Assembly: GCA_015501075.1 (NCBI GenBank)
Contig: JADNYJ010000110.1
Coordinates: 1 to 64,000, forward strand
Length of the DNA: 64,000 bases
Direction: 5' to 3'
Source: Gymnopilus junonius
Taxonomy: Eukaryota > Basidiomycota > Agaricomycetes > Agaricales > Galerinaceae
Below are positions 45,758 through 57,276 of this stretch, in pieces (position 1 is the stretch's first letter; every line of letters begins with the position of its first letter). A model generated the notes under the pieces. That model saw nothing but the letters and a program-made list of their open reading frames with translations. It was not told the origin of the DNA and did not search any database. Both the position numbers and the translations under genes were made by a program.

Positions 45758-46640
45758 TCAGCACCTTTTGTCGCCAATTCCCAGCGAAAAACTTCCAAAA
45801 ATTGAATAAAGCAAAACGAAGAGGGCATCCTTGCCGCCTCCGTTTTTCTTGTTAGCATCGAGATTTGTCCGGATCTTCACTATAACTGACTGAATGTTCA
45901 AGCCAATATCTTTGCCAGCGTGCTTCAGGAGAGCATCAACAATCTCCCACGCACTGCGAGGCGAATTTTCGAACCGTTTCATCTGCGATCCAGATTTGAT
46001 CAGATCCCCCCAGAATGCGGTCTTCAACCTATTTTCACGAGCTACGGCGTCAAGTGCTTCAGATGCTCCAAGTAAGCCCCATTTTGTAGTTACGAGAGTA
46101 ACCCTTTCAAATGCTTTCTCTGAACCTCGGAATGAAGCCCGCAGGGCGGCAAGGTCGATCTTGGAAATAGAAGCGTATTTATTTCTCTTGGGAGATGTCG
46201 TAAAGGTATATGATGCCAGCAACCTCCTTTGCGGGACTTCAAGTAACGCATTGACTATCCGTGATGGGTATAATTGTATGCGATAAGACACGCCTTGTTT
46301 CAATCCAACCCGCAATGTCGCGCAATATGTCATTGTCAGTTACAGCTCTATTATTGAGGCCAGGGGTATCGACAATGACCAAACGGTGACCTCAGGAGTT
46401 GTCACCGGCGGGGATGGGACCAATTATTTCATAGTCAATTTCTGCAGTGCATGAGGCCAGGGTTTCGCCGACGGCCATACGTTCCTTTTCAAGAAGGGTG
46501 TTGATGAACTGAAAAGAAATTAGAATCCGAATCTGCCAATACTATCTTGAGAAAGGCTGCATACCCTACTCTTCTCACTGCCCGTTAGACCTGCGACGCT
46601 ATCATAATAACGGAATGTCAGTACTACGGAATGGAGCGAC
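45758..46640 (-). pseudogene. GTPase B', decayed inverted copy of B
   Basis: The P-loop exon reads AGLTGSEKSR, so the essential last Gly of GxxxxGKS is Glu. The next exon (from 46508) reads FINTLLEKERMAVGETLAS and has an in-frame TGA at 46394-46392 just before RLVIVDTPGLNNR. The 3' part (SISKIDLAALRASFRG, LVTTKWGLLGASE) is in another frame after a shift near GAGAAATAAATA that is not of the one-missing-base kind. The donor after the G3 exon is GC instead of GT. These lesions together make it a genuine pseudogene. Confidence 0.85.
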
Positions 46641-47153
46641 ACTTACTACATGACAAATACATACAGAATTATAATGTCATTTTTGCGCAATTCGCTTTTG
46701 GACCTAGCCATCGATAATGTCAATAGCAGTGTGCTTGCGGTGTACCGTACCGGTCTCAGAATTCGAGAGGGGGTACGGAGTTCGTGTTGCGAAAACATAT
46801 GTACGGACATATATATTTAAACTGACATTCGGTTCTAGAATGGTTTGCCTGTCAAGTGGGAGTTATTGGAAATGGGAGGCGTTGTTTCACCCACGCCTGA
46901 TCCCTCGTGTTGTAGTCATTTCGGACTAAGTGCAGTCAGATGGGTTTTGATTCGCAAATCACAATACCATGAGGCATACGTGCTTTAATATCGCACCACG
47001 AATCGGGGAAGTTGCTCCATGTCATCGTGCAAGCAGGTCGACTTGAAAGCGAACACGAACAACCCATGTTGTCAACAGGCACATTTAAATATTGCTGATC
47101 TCGTATAGTTAGAGACGCACTTCATCGACACATCTTTTTGCTATTACGTGTCA
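46641..47153. other. Intergenic between B' and A'
   Basis: Divergent promoter region, counterpart of 43642-44314. No gene seen. Confidence 0.4.
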
Positions 47154-48294
47154 ATGCCGATAAGTAGGAGAAAAATAGTGATTCCGTGAGCGCATTTTGT
47201 CCTTGGAATTCAGCGCGACTTACCGCAGAATTTAGCGTTATGGGCCCCACTGGTGCCGGGAAAAGCACGGTATGTGAAGCGGCATCGAATTGGAGCTGGT
47301 CATCGCTTACAGGCCGTCTCAGTTCATAAACAGCCTCATTGGACAACAACGCATGACAGTAGGCACGACGTTGAAGTCCCAGACCTCTGACCTTGCCGAT
47401 GCTCTCCTTGATATGAGGCGATATCCCGGAACATTTGGGGGCAAATACCAGATAGTTGTTGTCGACACACCAGGCTTTGATGATACGGCCAAGTCGGATG
47501 TATTAATCCTAAAGAAGATTGCTGAATGGCTGGAAAAATCGTAACTGGGCTCAAAGTTGACAACTGAAAACCAACTGACCTAGTATCGTAGGTATATGAA
47601 GGACGGCGCAATACTGGGAGGTGTGATTTACCTCCACGATGTATCCCTCGATCGCTTCACAGGCACGGCCCAGCGAAACCTCGACATGTTTCAAGCATTG
47701 TGTGGACAGGGCGCGCTGAGCAAGGTCATTCTCGGAACAACGAAGTGGGGTAGGATCTCTGACCGTCGTGCTCAAGCACACGAAGACGAGCTGAAACGTG
47801 ACCATTGGAAAACGTTGATCGCAGAGGGAGCAAAAGTTAGGTCATTCAAACATAGGAATGATACGGAGTCTGCTTGGAGATTTATTGACATTGTTGTTGC
47901 CCTCGTGAAGAAAGAAGATCTCAACGAAGTCTACCTCCAAATCCAAAGAGAACTAGGAGATGAAAAGAAGCTCATTCCGGAGACGGATGCCGGCAAAGCA
48001 TTGCGTGCTACGCTGAAGGAAATTCTTGATATGGAGAAGCAGGTGGCGGGACTGGAACGAAATATGGCTGAAGGAGGAGATGACAGAGCCCAAGCAAAGC
48101 TTCTAGAGGCCGAAGAACAAATAAACAGGTTACTCAAACAGATTGACGACTTGAAGGTCCCACTTTCCCGAAGGTTCCAGAGATTTATATCCCGCTTCAA
48201 GTTCCAGGTGCGTTGTTGGCAGGTTGTTGGTGAAAACGCCTGACTCCTCTAATGGCACTTACAGGTAGGGAGGCGACGACACAGAAGGATATGA
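47154..48294 (+). CDS. AIG1/septin-like small GTPase A' (inverted copy of A)
   Basis: P-loop exon VMGPTGAGKST ending at 47269; introns 47270-47322 and 47541-47591; exon FINSLIGQQRM to VVVDTPGFDDT; exon LGGVIYLHDVSLDRFTG with GTTKWGRISDRRAQAHED, then a coiled segment (ILDMEKQVAGLERNMAEGG); last exon 48265-48294. Very similar to A in protein and in intron positions, while its tail differs by small insertions. The ATG at 47154 has the same phase problem as in A, so the first exon of both needs transcript evidence. Confidence 0.83.
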
Positions 48295-49154
48295 TGTCGA
48301 AAGGGGGAGCGTTGGAGAGAAACGGCCGCCTTCTAAGAGTCTACAGCTTTGTACGCGACGCGTGCCTGCGGCAGCCTGTCGTATGTATATTCATTACACA
48401 ATGCAGTCCAAATGCTTGTGTAAAGGTTGCTTGAAGTTGGCTTGAAGGTAGAATTGGCCTGTACCCCTCAGACTTAGCACTCTTGCTGCAGCGTTGGGGT
48501 TAGGCATGCCAAATTCACACCTCCATATCTCCTTCTCAGCTGCAAGTCGGAGTCGCTGCTCGGTCGCAGGAATCACTCTGTCACTGTCACTATGTACCAT
48601 CAGGATGGGGAGTAATGACATTACTAATCATCATTGATCACGGCCACAACAAGTTTGTCCGAATACCTATTTATCTAACCCATGACGCAGATGACACCGC
48701 CTTTCATGACACGAACCTCCTCGTTTTGTGCATTCAATTGGTATGCGTGTGGATAGTATCACCATGTTCTTTGGACGATCAATGGACGATACCTTTCGGA
48801 CCAATGACTCAATGAAACTCAATCCAATTCGCATGACTGTCAATAATTGATAAATGCCGTCCTCATGAACAATCGATCCCTCAAGACCCGCGAAAATCGA
48901 TCTCCAAGTATCCACTTTAGTTAAGAGGAACCCTGTTTTGCATCCCTATGTGATGGCGATCTTAGGATCCACGATAACTCCCTCGAATTCGCCACAATGT
49001 GATGATTTGGGTTTGAAAGGTGCCCTACACCTGGTGCGGTATCGTGGCTTCAACGCGGTTCTGAAATTCGAAACCAAATGGGGGCAAGGGCTGTGGACGC
49101 GAGGCAAGTCGCGCTTTGCCGAGTACGCGATTAAACCTGTTTAAATGCCGTGAA
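48295..49154. other. Intergenic, nothing identified
   Basis: Several short ORFs on both strands without protein-like features. No repeat ends seen. Confidence 0.4.
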
Positions 49155-49289
49155 GATGGTGTTTTGGACGCGTAGCATCGAAGCACTCGCAATGTTCAAA
49201 TTAGACTGGCTGACGAGGTGGGAAACACTGGCGACGAAGAAGGGCATCATAATCCCGCAAGTTTTGATATTTTTTGGTTTTATGCAACT

Positions 49290-50082
49290 AACCGTAGAAT
49301 TAGGGTCATAGGTCCCAGGGGCGTCGGGAAAAGCACGGTATGCAAAAGAAATACGATCAAGAATCATTTCTAACCAACTTCTTATTTAGTTCATAAACAC
49401 CCTGCTGATGAAAGTCAAACCAACATCTATAGCCAGCACGAGTGCGCTTACTGTCGACTACATTGAAACGTTCCATGGATATGACGACCTCTTAAAGGAT
49501 CACAGAATAGTCATCATCGACACACCGGGTTTTGACGATACGTTCAGAGGAGATTCAGAGACTTTGCAGAAGATTGCAGACTTGATGGACAAGAGGTAAA
49601 CCTGACGTCTTCTCTAAGCCGAAGCCGCGACTTTGCTGACTGGCTACACAAGTTTCAAGAAAGCAGAATTAGGCGGAGTCATTTATCTTCATGATATTTC
49701 TGATCATAGTTTTCCTGGAATGGCACAACGGAACCTCGAGATGCTTCAACACTTATCCAAACGGGACATCGTCAACAACGTAGTCCTTGGAACCACGAAG
49801 TGGACGCTAACTAGTCTGGATGTTGGTGACGAGCGTCAGAAGCAGCTGCGAAATGTCTATTGGAAACCCTTGCTCGAAATGGGATCGCAAATTCGTCCAT
49901 TTCATGATTCTTTTGAATCGGCTTGGGGATTCATTGACGATATTATTGCCTCCCTCGAAGAACGTTGGGAAGCCGCCTCCGATCCTCACAAGGATCATCC
50001 TCAGGGAAGAAGTCCGTACCAGAAACCGACGTAGGCCAGATACCTCGCCTCTCTCTAACAACGAAAGATATCGTGATTCAGT
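49290..50082 (+). CDS. AIG1/septin-like small GTPase C
   Basis: P-loop exon IRVIGPRGVGKST up to 49337, intron 49338-49389, exon FINTLLMKVKP to VIIDTPGFDDTFRG, intron 49596-49652, exon LGGVIYLHDISDHSFPG with LGTTKWTLTS and SAWGFIDDIIA. Near 50005 the frame changes; with one base added the reading goes on as GKKSVPETDVGQ, which matches KLIPETDAGK of A'. The first exon is not resolved, although ATG at 49155 is possible. Same orientation as A' and D. Confidence 0.78.
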
Positions 50083-50126
50083 ATGTCTTCGTTATTTATG
50101 TATTTTACGGATATTTATCGTGAAAC

Positions 50127-51073
50127 CTAGTGTCCTTGGTCCCTCTGGTGCTGGAAAAAGCATGGCAAGTTCTTTGAACGCAGGTATAGCTTCTCTTACA
50201 GATTTTCAATTACAGTTCACAAAAACCCTCCTTGCACATAGCGTGCCAAAAGAAGACCCCGAATTGATCCAACAAGCCACCGGGCTCGACTCCAAATATA
50301 TATATATTCAGCCGATTCCTGGATATGACCACCTTGAAGATCACAGAATAGTCGTTGTCGACACCCCAGCCCTTGAAGGTTCTTTCTACAAGGACTCAGA
50401 AATTTGCGCAAGCTCTCTGAACTGACCAAGAGCAGGTATGTCTGTCGGTACGCTCAGACGATATTACCAACTAAATATACGATTTCATTTATAGCAAAGC
50501 TACCCTAGGCGGGGTCGTTTATCTTCACGACATATCCAGTGATCCTCTTACTGATATGACATGCTGGAACATCGAGATGTTTCAATCCTTTTTAGGACAG
50601 GATTTCCAAGTTGTTGTCGGAACTACCGAATGGGATCAACCTGCTGAAGGACTTGCTGACCACCAGAAGGATTTACAAGAAATTTATTCGAACGGCTACT
50701 TGATAACCGAGCACGGACTTACCGATACGAAGACACCTCCGAATGCGCCTGGGGTTTTATCGATTACATCATCTACGCTCTCGAGATGAACAAATTATTC
50801 AAGATCGCCCAGGAGGAAAGGAAAATTTCGGACACGGACGCAGGCAAAGACCTGCAGAACACTTTAGCAGAAGTACGCACACTGTACGAGGATATGGGCA
50901 AGTCCATCGAGAAATTTCCGAATGACGATGCGAAAAGGAAGCTCCAAGAAATACAGGGAAAAATGCAGAAGGTGGTTGATGCAGGAAAGAGTGCGAGACG
51001 AATGCTCCACATACCTACCATGTTCAGTGGCCAGGTACGTTCTCGTTTATACACGGTGCACTTCTGCATCTGA
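50127..51073 (+). CDS. AIG1/septin-like small GTPase D, divergent (DTPA in G3, GC-AG intron)
   Basis: P-loop VLGPSGAGKSM ends at 50164 and is followed by an intron with a GC donor in the typical GC-AG context (GCAAGT, 50165-50215). Exon two reads FTKTLLAHSVPKED to RIVVVDTPALEGSF, with Ala where the family has Gly in DTPG. Intron 50436-50494. Exon three has LGGVVYLHDISSDP and GTTEWDQPAEG (TTEW for TTKW). Two frame changes, near 50404 and 50717, are both of the one-missing-base type; the corrected reading continues as YEDTSECAWGFIDYII and MNKLFKIAQEE, followed by a helical tail. Whether it still hydrolyses GTP is doubtful. Confidence 0.75.
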
Positions 51074-51699
51074 CGATCCTTCCAGTAATGTTTGAGGATG
51101 TTCTTCGCGTTCAGTGTAGGTCTACTCATCAGCCAATCACGTAATCTACGTTGCCTAATTCGACGTCGTATTGTTAAATTCAATAACAGTGCTTAATTTC
51201 GAGTTGATTGCGATGTCGAAAGAGCGAGGCTCATAATCGATTAGGACTCCCTGAGGCCGCAGGAGGCGGATATACCCTGGAACATACTGTTGAACACGCT
51301 GAAAGAATCATCGGCGCACCGCAAACATGAGCCTATTGCATTTGCAGACTGAATTGGAACCAAGCTTTGGGCCAGATTTGGACGCTATAGACGTCCAGTG
51401 GCGTCCGTGTAGCAAGGCAAACTAAACACCGAGACATAAAAAGTGCAGCTTCGATCTGGAAGCCACGCTGCGAATACGTAAAGGTATGCGGCAACACCAT
51501 ATGTCTTCGAGTCATAGGATAGGATACATGAGTTCATGGAGAATATGAATCCGATGCAGCTCAGATTGTGCAGAAGCAATGGCTGTTGAGGTACTCAATC
51601 GTGAAAGGTCAAACGTGTTTCCAGATCGTGTGATGATGGCAGGAGTCGATTGCATTGATATTATACAAACAAAAGGATAATGAAACAAAGAAAGAACAT
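51074..51699. other. Intergenic between GTPase D and RBX1 (convergent)
   Basis: No coding or repeat feature seen. Confidence 0.4.
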
Positions 51700-52370
<671 letters not shown>

Positions 52371-52574
52371 GTTGTAGAGTATTAAACGAGTGCTTTGAAG
52401 GATGAAAGTCAAGGAGGTAGTGGTGGTAGCAGAAGAGCAAGCTGTGCTCAGTCCTCTCATCGTCAGTCATCCATGTTTGGCATGGACCTTGAAGTCAAAC
52501 TTAGCCCTTCTTTCGAACGGGAACCACCACAGTCCAGTGCCTTTGTTTCCTCCTTAATTATGTCAGGTTGGAGC

Positions 52575-52787
52575 AGGACCCTGGACAATAGACCAAAAGG
52601 TCGTTCCCCGAAAATTGACGATTTCAGGATTTTTGTCCGGACCCCAAAAAAGTTCCCACGCGTTTTGACCTCGGATTTGAACGTTTCTCGACAAGGCGCT
52701 TCAAAAAGGTCTTGACGACCCCCAAAATTTTCGGAAAACTTGTCCGGATTTGAAGGAATGACCTTTTGGTCTATTGTCCAGGGTCCT
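52575..52787. mobile_element. Short MITE (213 bp, perfect 8-bp TSD)
   Basis: Terminal inverted repeats of 33 bp with one mismatch, starting AGGACCCTGGACAATAGACC, flanked by GTTGGAGC at 52567-52574 and 52788-52795. It contains no ORF. The near-perfect ends suggest recent movement. It lies about 200 bp upstream of the RBX1 start codon. Confidence 0.92.
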
Positions 52788-52795
52788 GTTGGAGC

Positions 52796-53500
52796 ATGTG
52801 TAGGAATCGACATATGTTCGTAGAACAATCTATGCCGGCCCCAGCAGTCGAATGTCGCGTGCCAAGTTTAGCCTCCGCTCAATTCATACGAAGCAAAGCC
52901 ACTTAGTGCTCCATTCCAACCACCACTGCCTAAGATTGCATTATCTGAATTGGGCCCGGCTGTAACATGGACATGGACTCGAAATATGTTTCAAAAAGAA
53001 TAATCATCATCTTTTCCACCTGGAGCACTCTCTACAGGCCTGTAAGGCCTGTCGATATCATCCATCGAACAAGGCTGAGATTCATTTTCTGCACATTTAA
53101 ACATGGTACAACGGTCGAACTCCAGAAACACGTTACAGTAATGATTTTGACCCAGCATCCCCTTGAGCCACCAACAAACACGAGATAACCTCAATCCAAC
53201 GTGGAACACTGGGCTCGTGGTAGGAGTTGGGACTGTCCACGCATTTGATCGCTCAACGCTCAGCACCAATGAATGCAGCCACGATCTTCACATTCCCAGC
53301 TTAAATGAGCCTTCGAGGGCCCTTCTTTATCAGCGCAGCCCGTCCAAGATCGATGAGTTCAACTTGTGCTGTAAGTGGAAAAAAACGCCTTCAGAGGAGT
53401 AAATAATGAATATAGGTAGCTAGATACCTGATATAATCAGCCAGCTTTTTCATTGGCACAGAAATCCAATACCTGCTGAAGGACCTCCGACATCAGCGGT
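52796..53500. other. Intergenic, nothing identified
   Basis: No gene or repeat I can support. Confidence 0.35.
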
Positions 53501-54560
53501 TGCTTGCTGGTATCGTCATCAAGGAGCTATCTGCTCAAAGCCAGTAACCAGTCGCGGGAAGGAGAGGGGCAACAGAGGTTGCAGAACTTTTCCACAACTT
53601 TCCCTGTCGACCACAAGTCAGCACGGACCGAGCTGGACTTGGACAATTCGACTTTTTGGTGCAATGTACCATCTGTTCCGACAGGGCCCTTTCGACTGGC
53701 GCAGCTGATACCCCAAAGTCGATGACGTAAGGGTACTCGGATGGGATCAGGAGGTTGGAAGGCTTGATATCTATGAGGACAACGTTATTGTCGTGCATGA
53801 ACTTGACGACTTCAAACAGCTACGTCATGACTAGCCACAGGGATGTATCTCTGTCTTCGAGCTTGGTAAGACGGTTCCCTGTTGCTGGCATAGTGACCGC
53901 CGAGTCCCCAGAGACAGTCCCATTATGAAAGGGCCTTACGGTGTGGTTGTTCTCGGAATCAAGGTATTGGAGGATTTCCAATTCCTTCCTGCCTTTCTTG
54001 ATGAATTTCAACCATTCCACCAATTCACCGTCAATCAGACTCTGGATCGGAGCAATGTGGGGGTCCTGCAGCATCTCTCGTTAGCACAAAGCTAAGTAGG
54101 CTAAGTACAACAGAGAGTGAACGTACCTCGAAAGCAACATGTGCTACTTTGTAACCCATTCTCGCGAGATCAGCATGGATGGCCGTGTCATCAAGATACC
54201 CAGGCTGTCCTCAGACTCAGACTCTCCTTGATCTTCAACGTTGGAGTTACAGGGCGCATGCCGCTAGCCTTCCGATGATCTCCAATTCGCTGCGCTTGGC
54301 AACATCCAAGTTGGTCAACAATGGCATAATTCGGACGCGAGGTTGTGCATCTCAGGCTGGAATTCAGCATCATCATCTTCACTTGTAAGGTCAAATTGTT
54401 CTGTGAAATGTAGACCGAGGGAAATCGATACAACTACTACGCGTAACTAGGAGAACTTGTTCGTACCTCGTTCGTCGACTCCGCTTTCATCACGATGTAA
54501 CTTTCAGCAATTAGGTCGGCTGCCATGCGAGTCCAATGATGAAAGGATGAGCTGTGGTTC
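53501..54560 (-). pseudogene. Decayed protein-kinase-like gene
   Basis: Minus-strand exons can be read as LDDTAIHADLARMGYKVAHV (about 54190-54130), then after an intron (GTACGT to CTGCAG) DPHIAPIQSLIDGE and GRKELEILQYLDSENNHTV, then FEVVKFMHDNNVVLIDIKPS and NLLIPSEYPYVIDFG. The last part is a kinase catalytic loop and DFG motif, but the HRD motif reads LID, and the activation segment dissolves into unrelated sequence. Further upstream, EDDDAEFQPEMHN is followed by stops. The general plan resembles a basidiomycete kinase family with a KGRxELEIL motif. No intact reading exists. Confidence 0.6.
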
Positions 54561-55527
54561 CAGGTTTACGAAGATAAAATGTAAGCGAGCAAGGAAGACG
54601 GTTTGCAAGAGCAAACGGTTACGGTCTTGCTCATTCTCCTCAGACATTTCGTCAGCGATAACCAAAGGTATGCCGAACTGTTGAAACCAAATACTGAAAG
54701 CTATTTGCTGGAGTATACGTCAGCGGTATGTCGCTCAAGGCAGCGTTGGAGACGAACAAAGGAAACTTCCAGGGTATGTCTCTGAAAATTAGACTGAGTG
54801 AACCTCCATGCGTGATATGATAAGAAGCAGCACCAAAGGAAGGCAGAGGATAAAGTTGGCTTTCAATCCATTGGTCTTGACCCCCGACGACGACGTAGCC
54901 AGGTTAGGACCATTTTCCTCGGCCTTACAGAAACAAGAAGTCGATAAAGGCATGGGCGTAAAGATAGGAAGCCACTCACGTCGAAAGAAAGTTTTTCACG
55001 TCACGTATTCTCCAGGTTCACCATTTTGCGTGGTTGTGAACGTTCAAGTTCATCATCGTCTTCAAGATCATGCAAGTCAATCGGGTCCTTTAAAACGTAA
55101 ATTTGCAGTTGGCGCTAAGCATCTTACTGAGTTTTAGTGTATAAGTGCAAAAGCCTTCATCCAATGCAGGGATCCAGTGAGAGTGTCCTCAGTGTCCACA
55201 ACGGCGTGGATGAAGTGATCGGCAACCAGGACGAAGAATTTGGTTTGTTCAGATGCTGTTGGACTTTAAATCAATGGTTATGATGGATTCAAGAACATAA
55301 ACGAAGCTTACCTATATTCCTTACATCGCGGCCAAGCTCTTAGCTGGACGCGGAGGATTTACTACCAAGCGGAGTTTAAATCTAGCCTCTTTCTGGGTTG
55401 TCACTGCCGCTGTCACCCCAGCGATCGCCTCGACAATCCGACAGCCATCTGAAGACCTACTTCTTTCTTTCACTACTGGAATATCAGAATACCTTGATTC
55501 ATACTTTCTGTCTCATAATATCCAGAC
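54561..55527. other. Region with protein-like fragments but no gene model
   Basis: The minus strand gives FGIPLVIADEMSEENEQDR near 54640 and KDPIDLHDLEDDDELERS near 55060, both plausible protein pieces that may belong to the upstream part of the decayed kinase gene. Stops and frame changes prevent a model. Confidence 0.3.
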
Positions 55528-56721
55528 ATGGGCGACACCTTCACCTGGTCTTTCTCTCAAACATTCTCCAGCGAATTCCAAGCCATGCGCTCCGGTCTGC
55601 AACCACCCTAATCATCCTCAATCCATTCCATCTAAACAAGCAATTAGACTTGGAATTACAGATGCGACCGCTAACTCTATCCCTCCCCACCTCAGGATGT
55701 CATCCAAGGATTGTCCTTGTCGCTTGCGAAGGTTACTAAAGCACTTGCTGATGCTACTGGCTCTTTACCTACATATGATCAGAAGCAGTTCGAAGGAGTA
55801 CGTTCTCTTGATTAAGGGATCAAAAATTTCTTTATCGTAGACGATTTCTCTTCTAGCAATTGAAATCATTCGAGAAATCGATAGAACAACTTCGAGCATC
55901 AACTACCACGAAATCCAAGTTTGCGTTCAAACGCAAACCACAGTCATCAGTCACATCCATCCCAACTCCACCTTCAGCGAAGAAACCTTTTGAGCCCCGA
56001 ACCCTTACTCCCTCCACTCCTTCTACCTCCTCGCAGGTCCTACTTAGCTCGCACTCTCACAAATATCTGACAAGATCAGACCTTCCAGAGCACTCAGAAC
56101 AGCCCGATTTGTCAATCTCTGACCTTGACAGCTGCATCGTCAATCTTCTTCCGGCAAATAGCAAGGATAAGGACGACTCTTCCTCCAAAGATCTGGTCTT
56201 ATCAGCCTTGCATGCAAGGAACCTGACGCACTGTGTTATCCTTCTTCCTCTCATCACAGGAAGTGCTCTGCTTCACGACTTGATTCAGTGTACTATCGTT
56301 TTAGGGAGTCATCAGGTGAGATTGCACAGATTTGCTACTTTTTTGTCTTTAATTACAAGCTCCACGTAGTTCCGGATGCACTCTTCTAAGAAGACAGACG
56401 TCTTTCTACACATTTTCTCAAATCCGATCATCGAAGATTGTAGTGGCATCAGGTTTACTCAATATCCTACTTATTTCCTCCCTTCTTCAGCGGCGCAGAA
56501 GGTCAGATATCGCTTCCGTGTTAGCTTTTGCTATGGACTGATATCAACAGCAGGAGCAACCCCCACTTTCTGTCCAAGATTTTTCGCATATTCGACCTAC
56601 GCCATCTCCCAACTTCTCAATCATGAGCGATACGGAGAAGGTTGTTATAGAACAGAGATTGATCTCTGCACGCGATGATCCCACATATGTAACGAAATTA
56701 GCTGAGATTCTTCCTCAATGA
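55528..56721 (+). CDS. TBCC: Tubulin-binding cofactor C (TBCC)
   Basis: TBCC stimulates GTP hydrolysis on beta-tubulin in the tubulin-folding complex. Exons: 55528-55594, 55641-55797, 55857-56315, 56370-56501, 56551-56721. The N-terminal helix region starts MGDTFTWSFSQTFSSEFQ. The C-terminal TBCC domain reads NLTHCVILLPLITGSALLHD, then SHQFRMHSSKKTDVFLHIFS, SNPIIEDCSGIRF and VQDFSHIRPTPSPNF. The arginine-finger motif QxRxH is present (QFRMH). One base must be missing in the C-run near 55685-55690, because the reading moves from SIPP to QDVIQGLSLSLAKV; with it, length is 328 residues. The first intron has a weak donor (GTCTGC), so the N-terminal join is less sure. Confidence 0.9.
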
Positions 56722-57276
56722 AGAATCAACCCTGTGTGCCTGCATACAACTACCAACGTCCTCTTATGAGGTTCCAATCAGCTGGCATCTTTTCTCGCGG
56801 GGCTATATTTTCGACAACATCAATGAAGCCATGACAAGGCCATCTTACACCGGTTGTTTATGTCCAACTAAGTAGTGCCAGTTGTCTGTCACCTGCATTA
56901 AGATCTCACTTATCCGTTCACTATGTTCCGTCGCATTCAGAATTTCCTCCAGTTAAAATTTTGTTATTGAACTAGATGTAAAATTGAGACAGTACACAAA
57001 ACAGCTCAATAAGCTTATTCTTAAGGCTTTGAACTGACTTGCCAAATTATTGAAATAAAGTACCTGCGTCGCGTTTAAGAGTCCACTTTATTTATAACAC
57101 CAACACGAGGACGAGCATCCGTGATGGCGAAGGCGGTGTTCCTATTATAAACTCATCCTCTAACCTTCCAAATTTTCATTTCTCTCCTTATAAAAGCCCT
57201 AGCCAGGGCCAGTTACCTGCTCTCCTTCAACTACTTTCATTCTTTACACTTTTATACCTGAAATACTTATAATAGC
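56722..57276. promoter_or_regulatory. Intergenic with TATA box before the Cys-rich gene
   Basis: TATAAAAGCCC near 57190 lies about 85 bp before the next ATG and is followed by a pyrimidine-rich leader, a usual promoter layout. The rest is AT-rich with no gene. Confidence 0.5.

Noticed and set aside
52463..52828. 121-codon minus-strand ORF near RBX1
   Set aside because: Spans the 213-bp MITE and its flanks, so the frame is created by the insertion.
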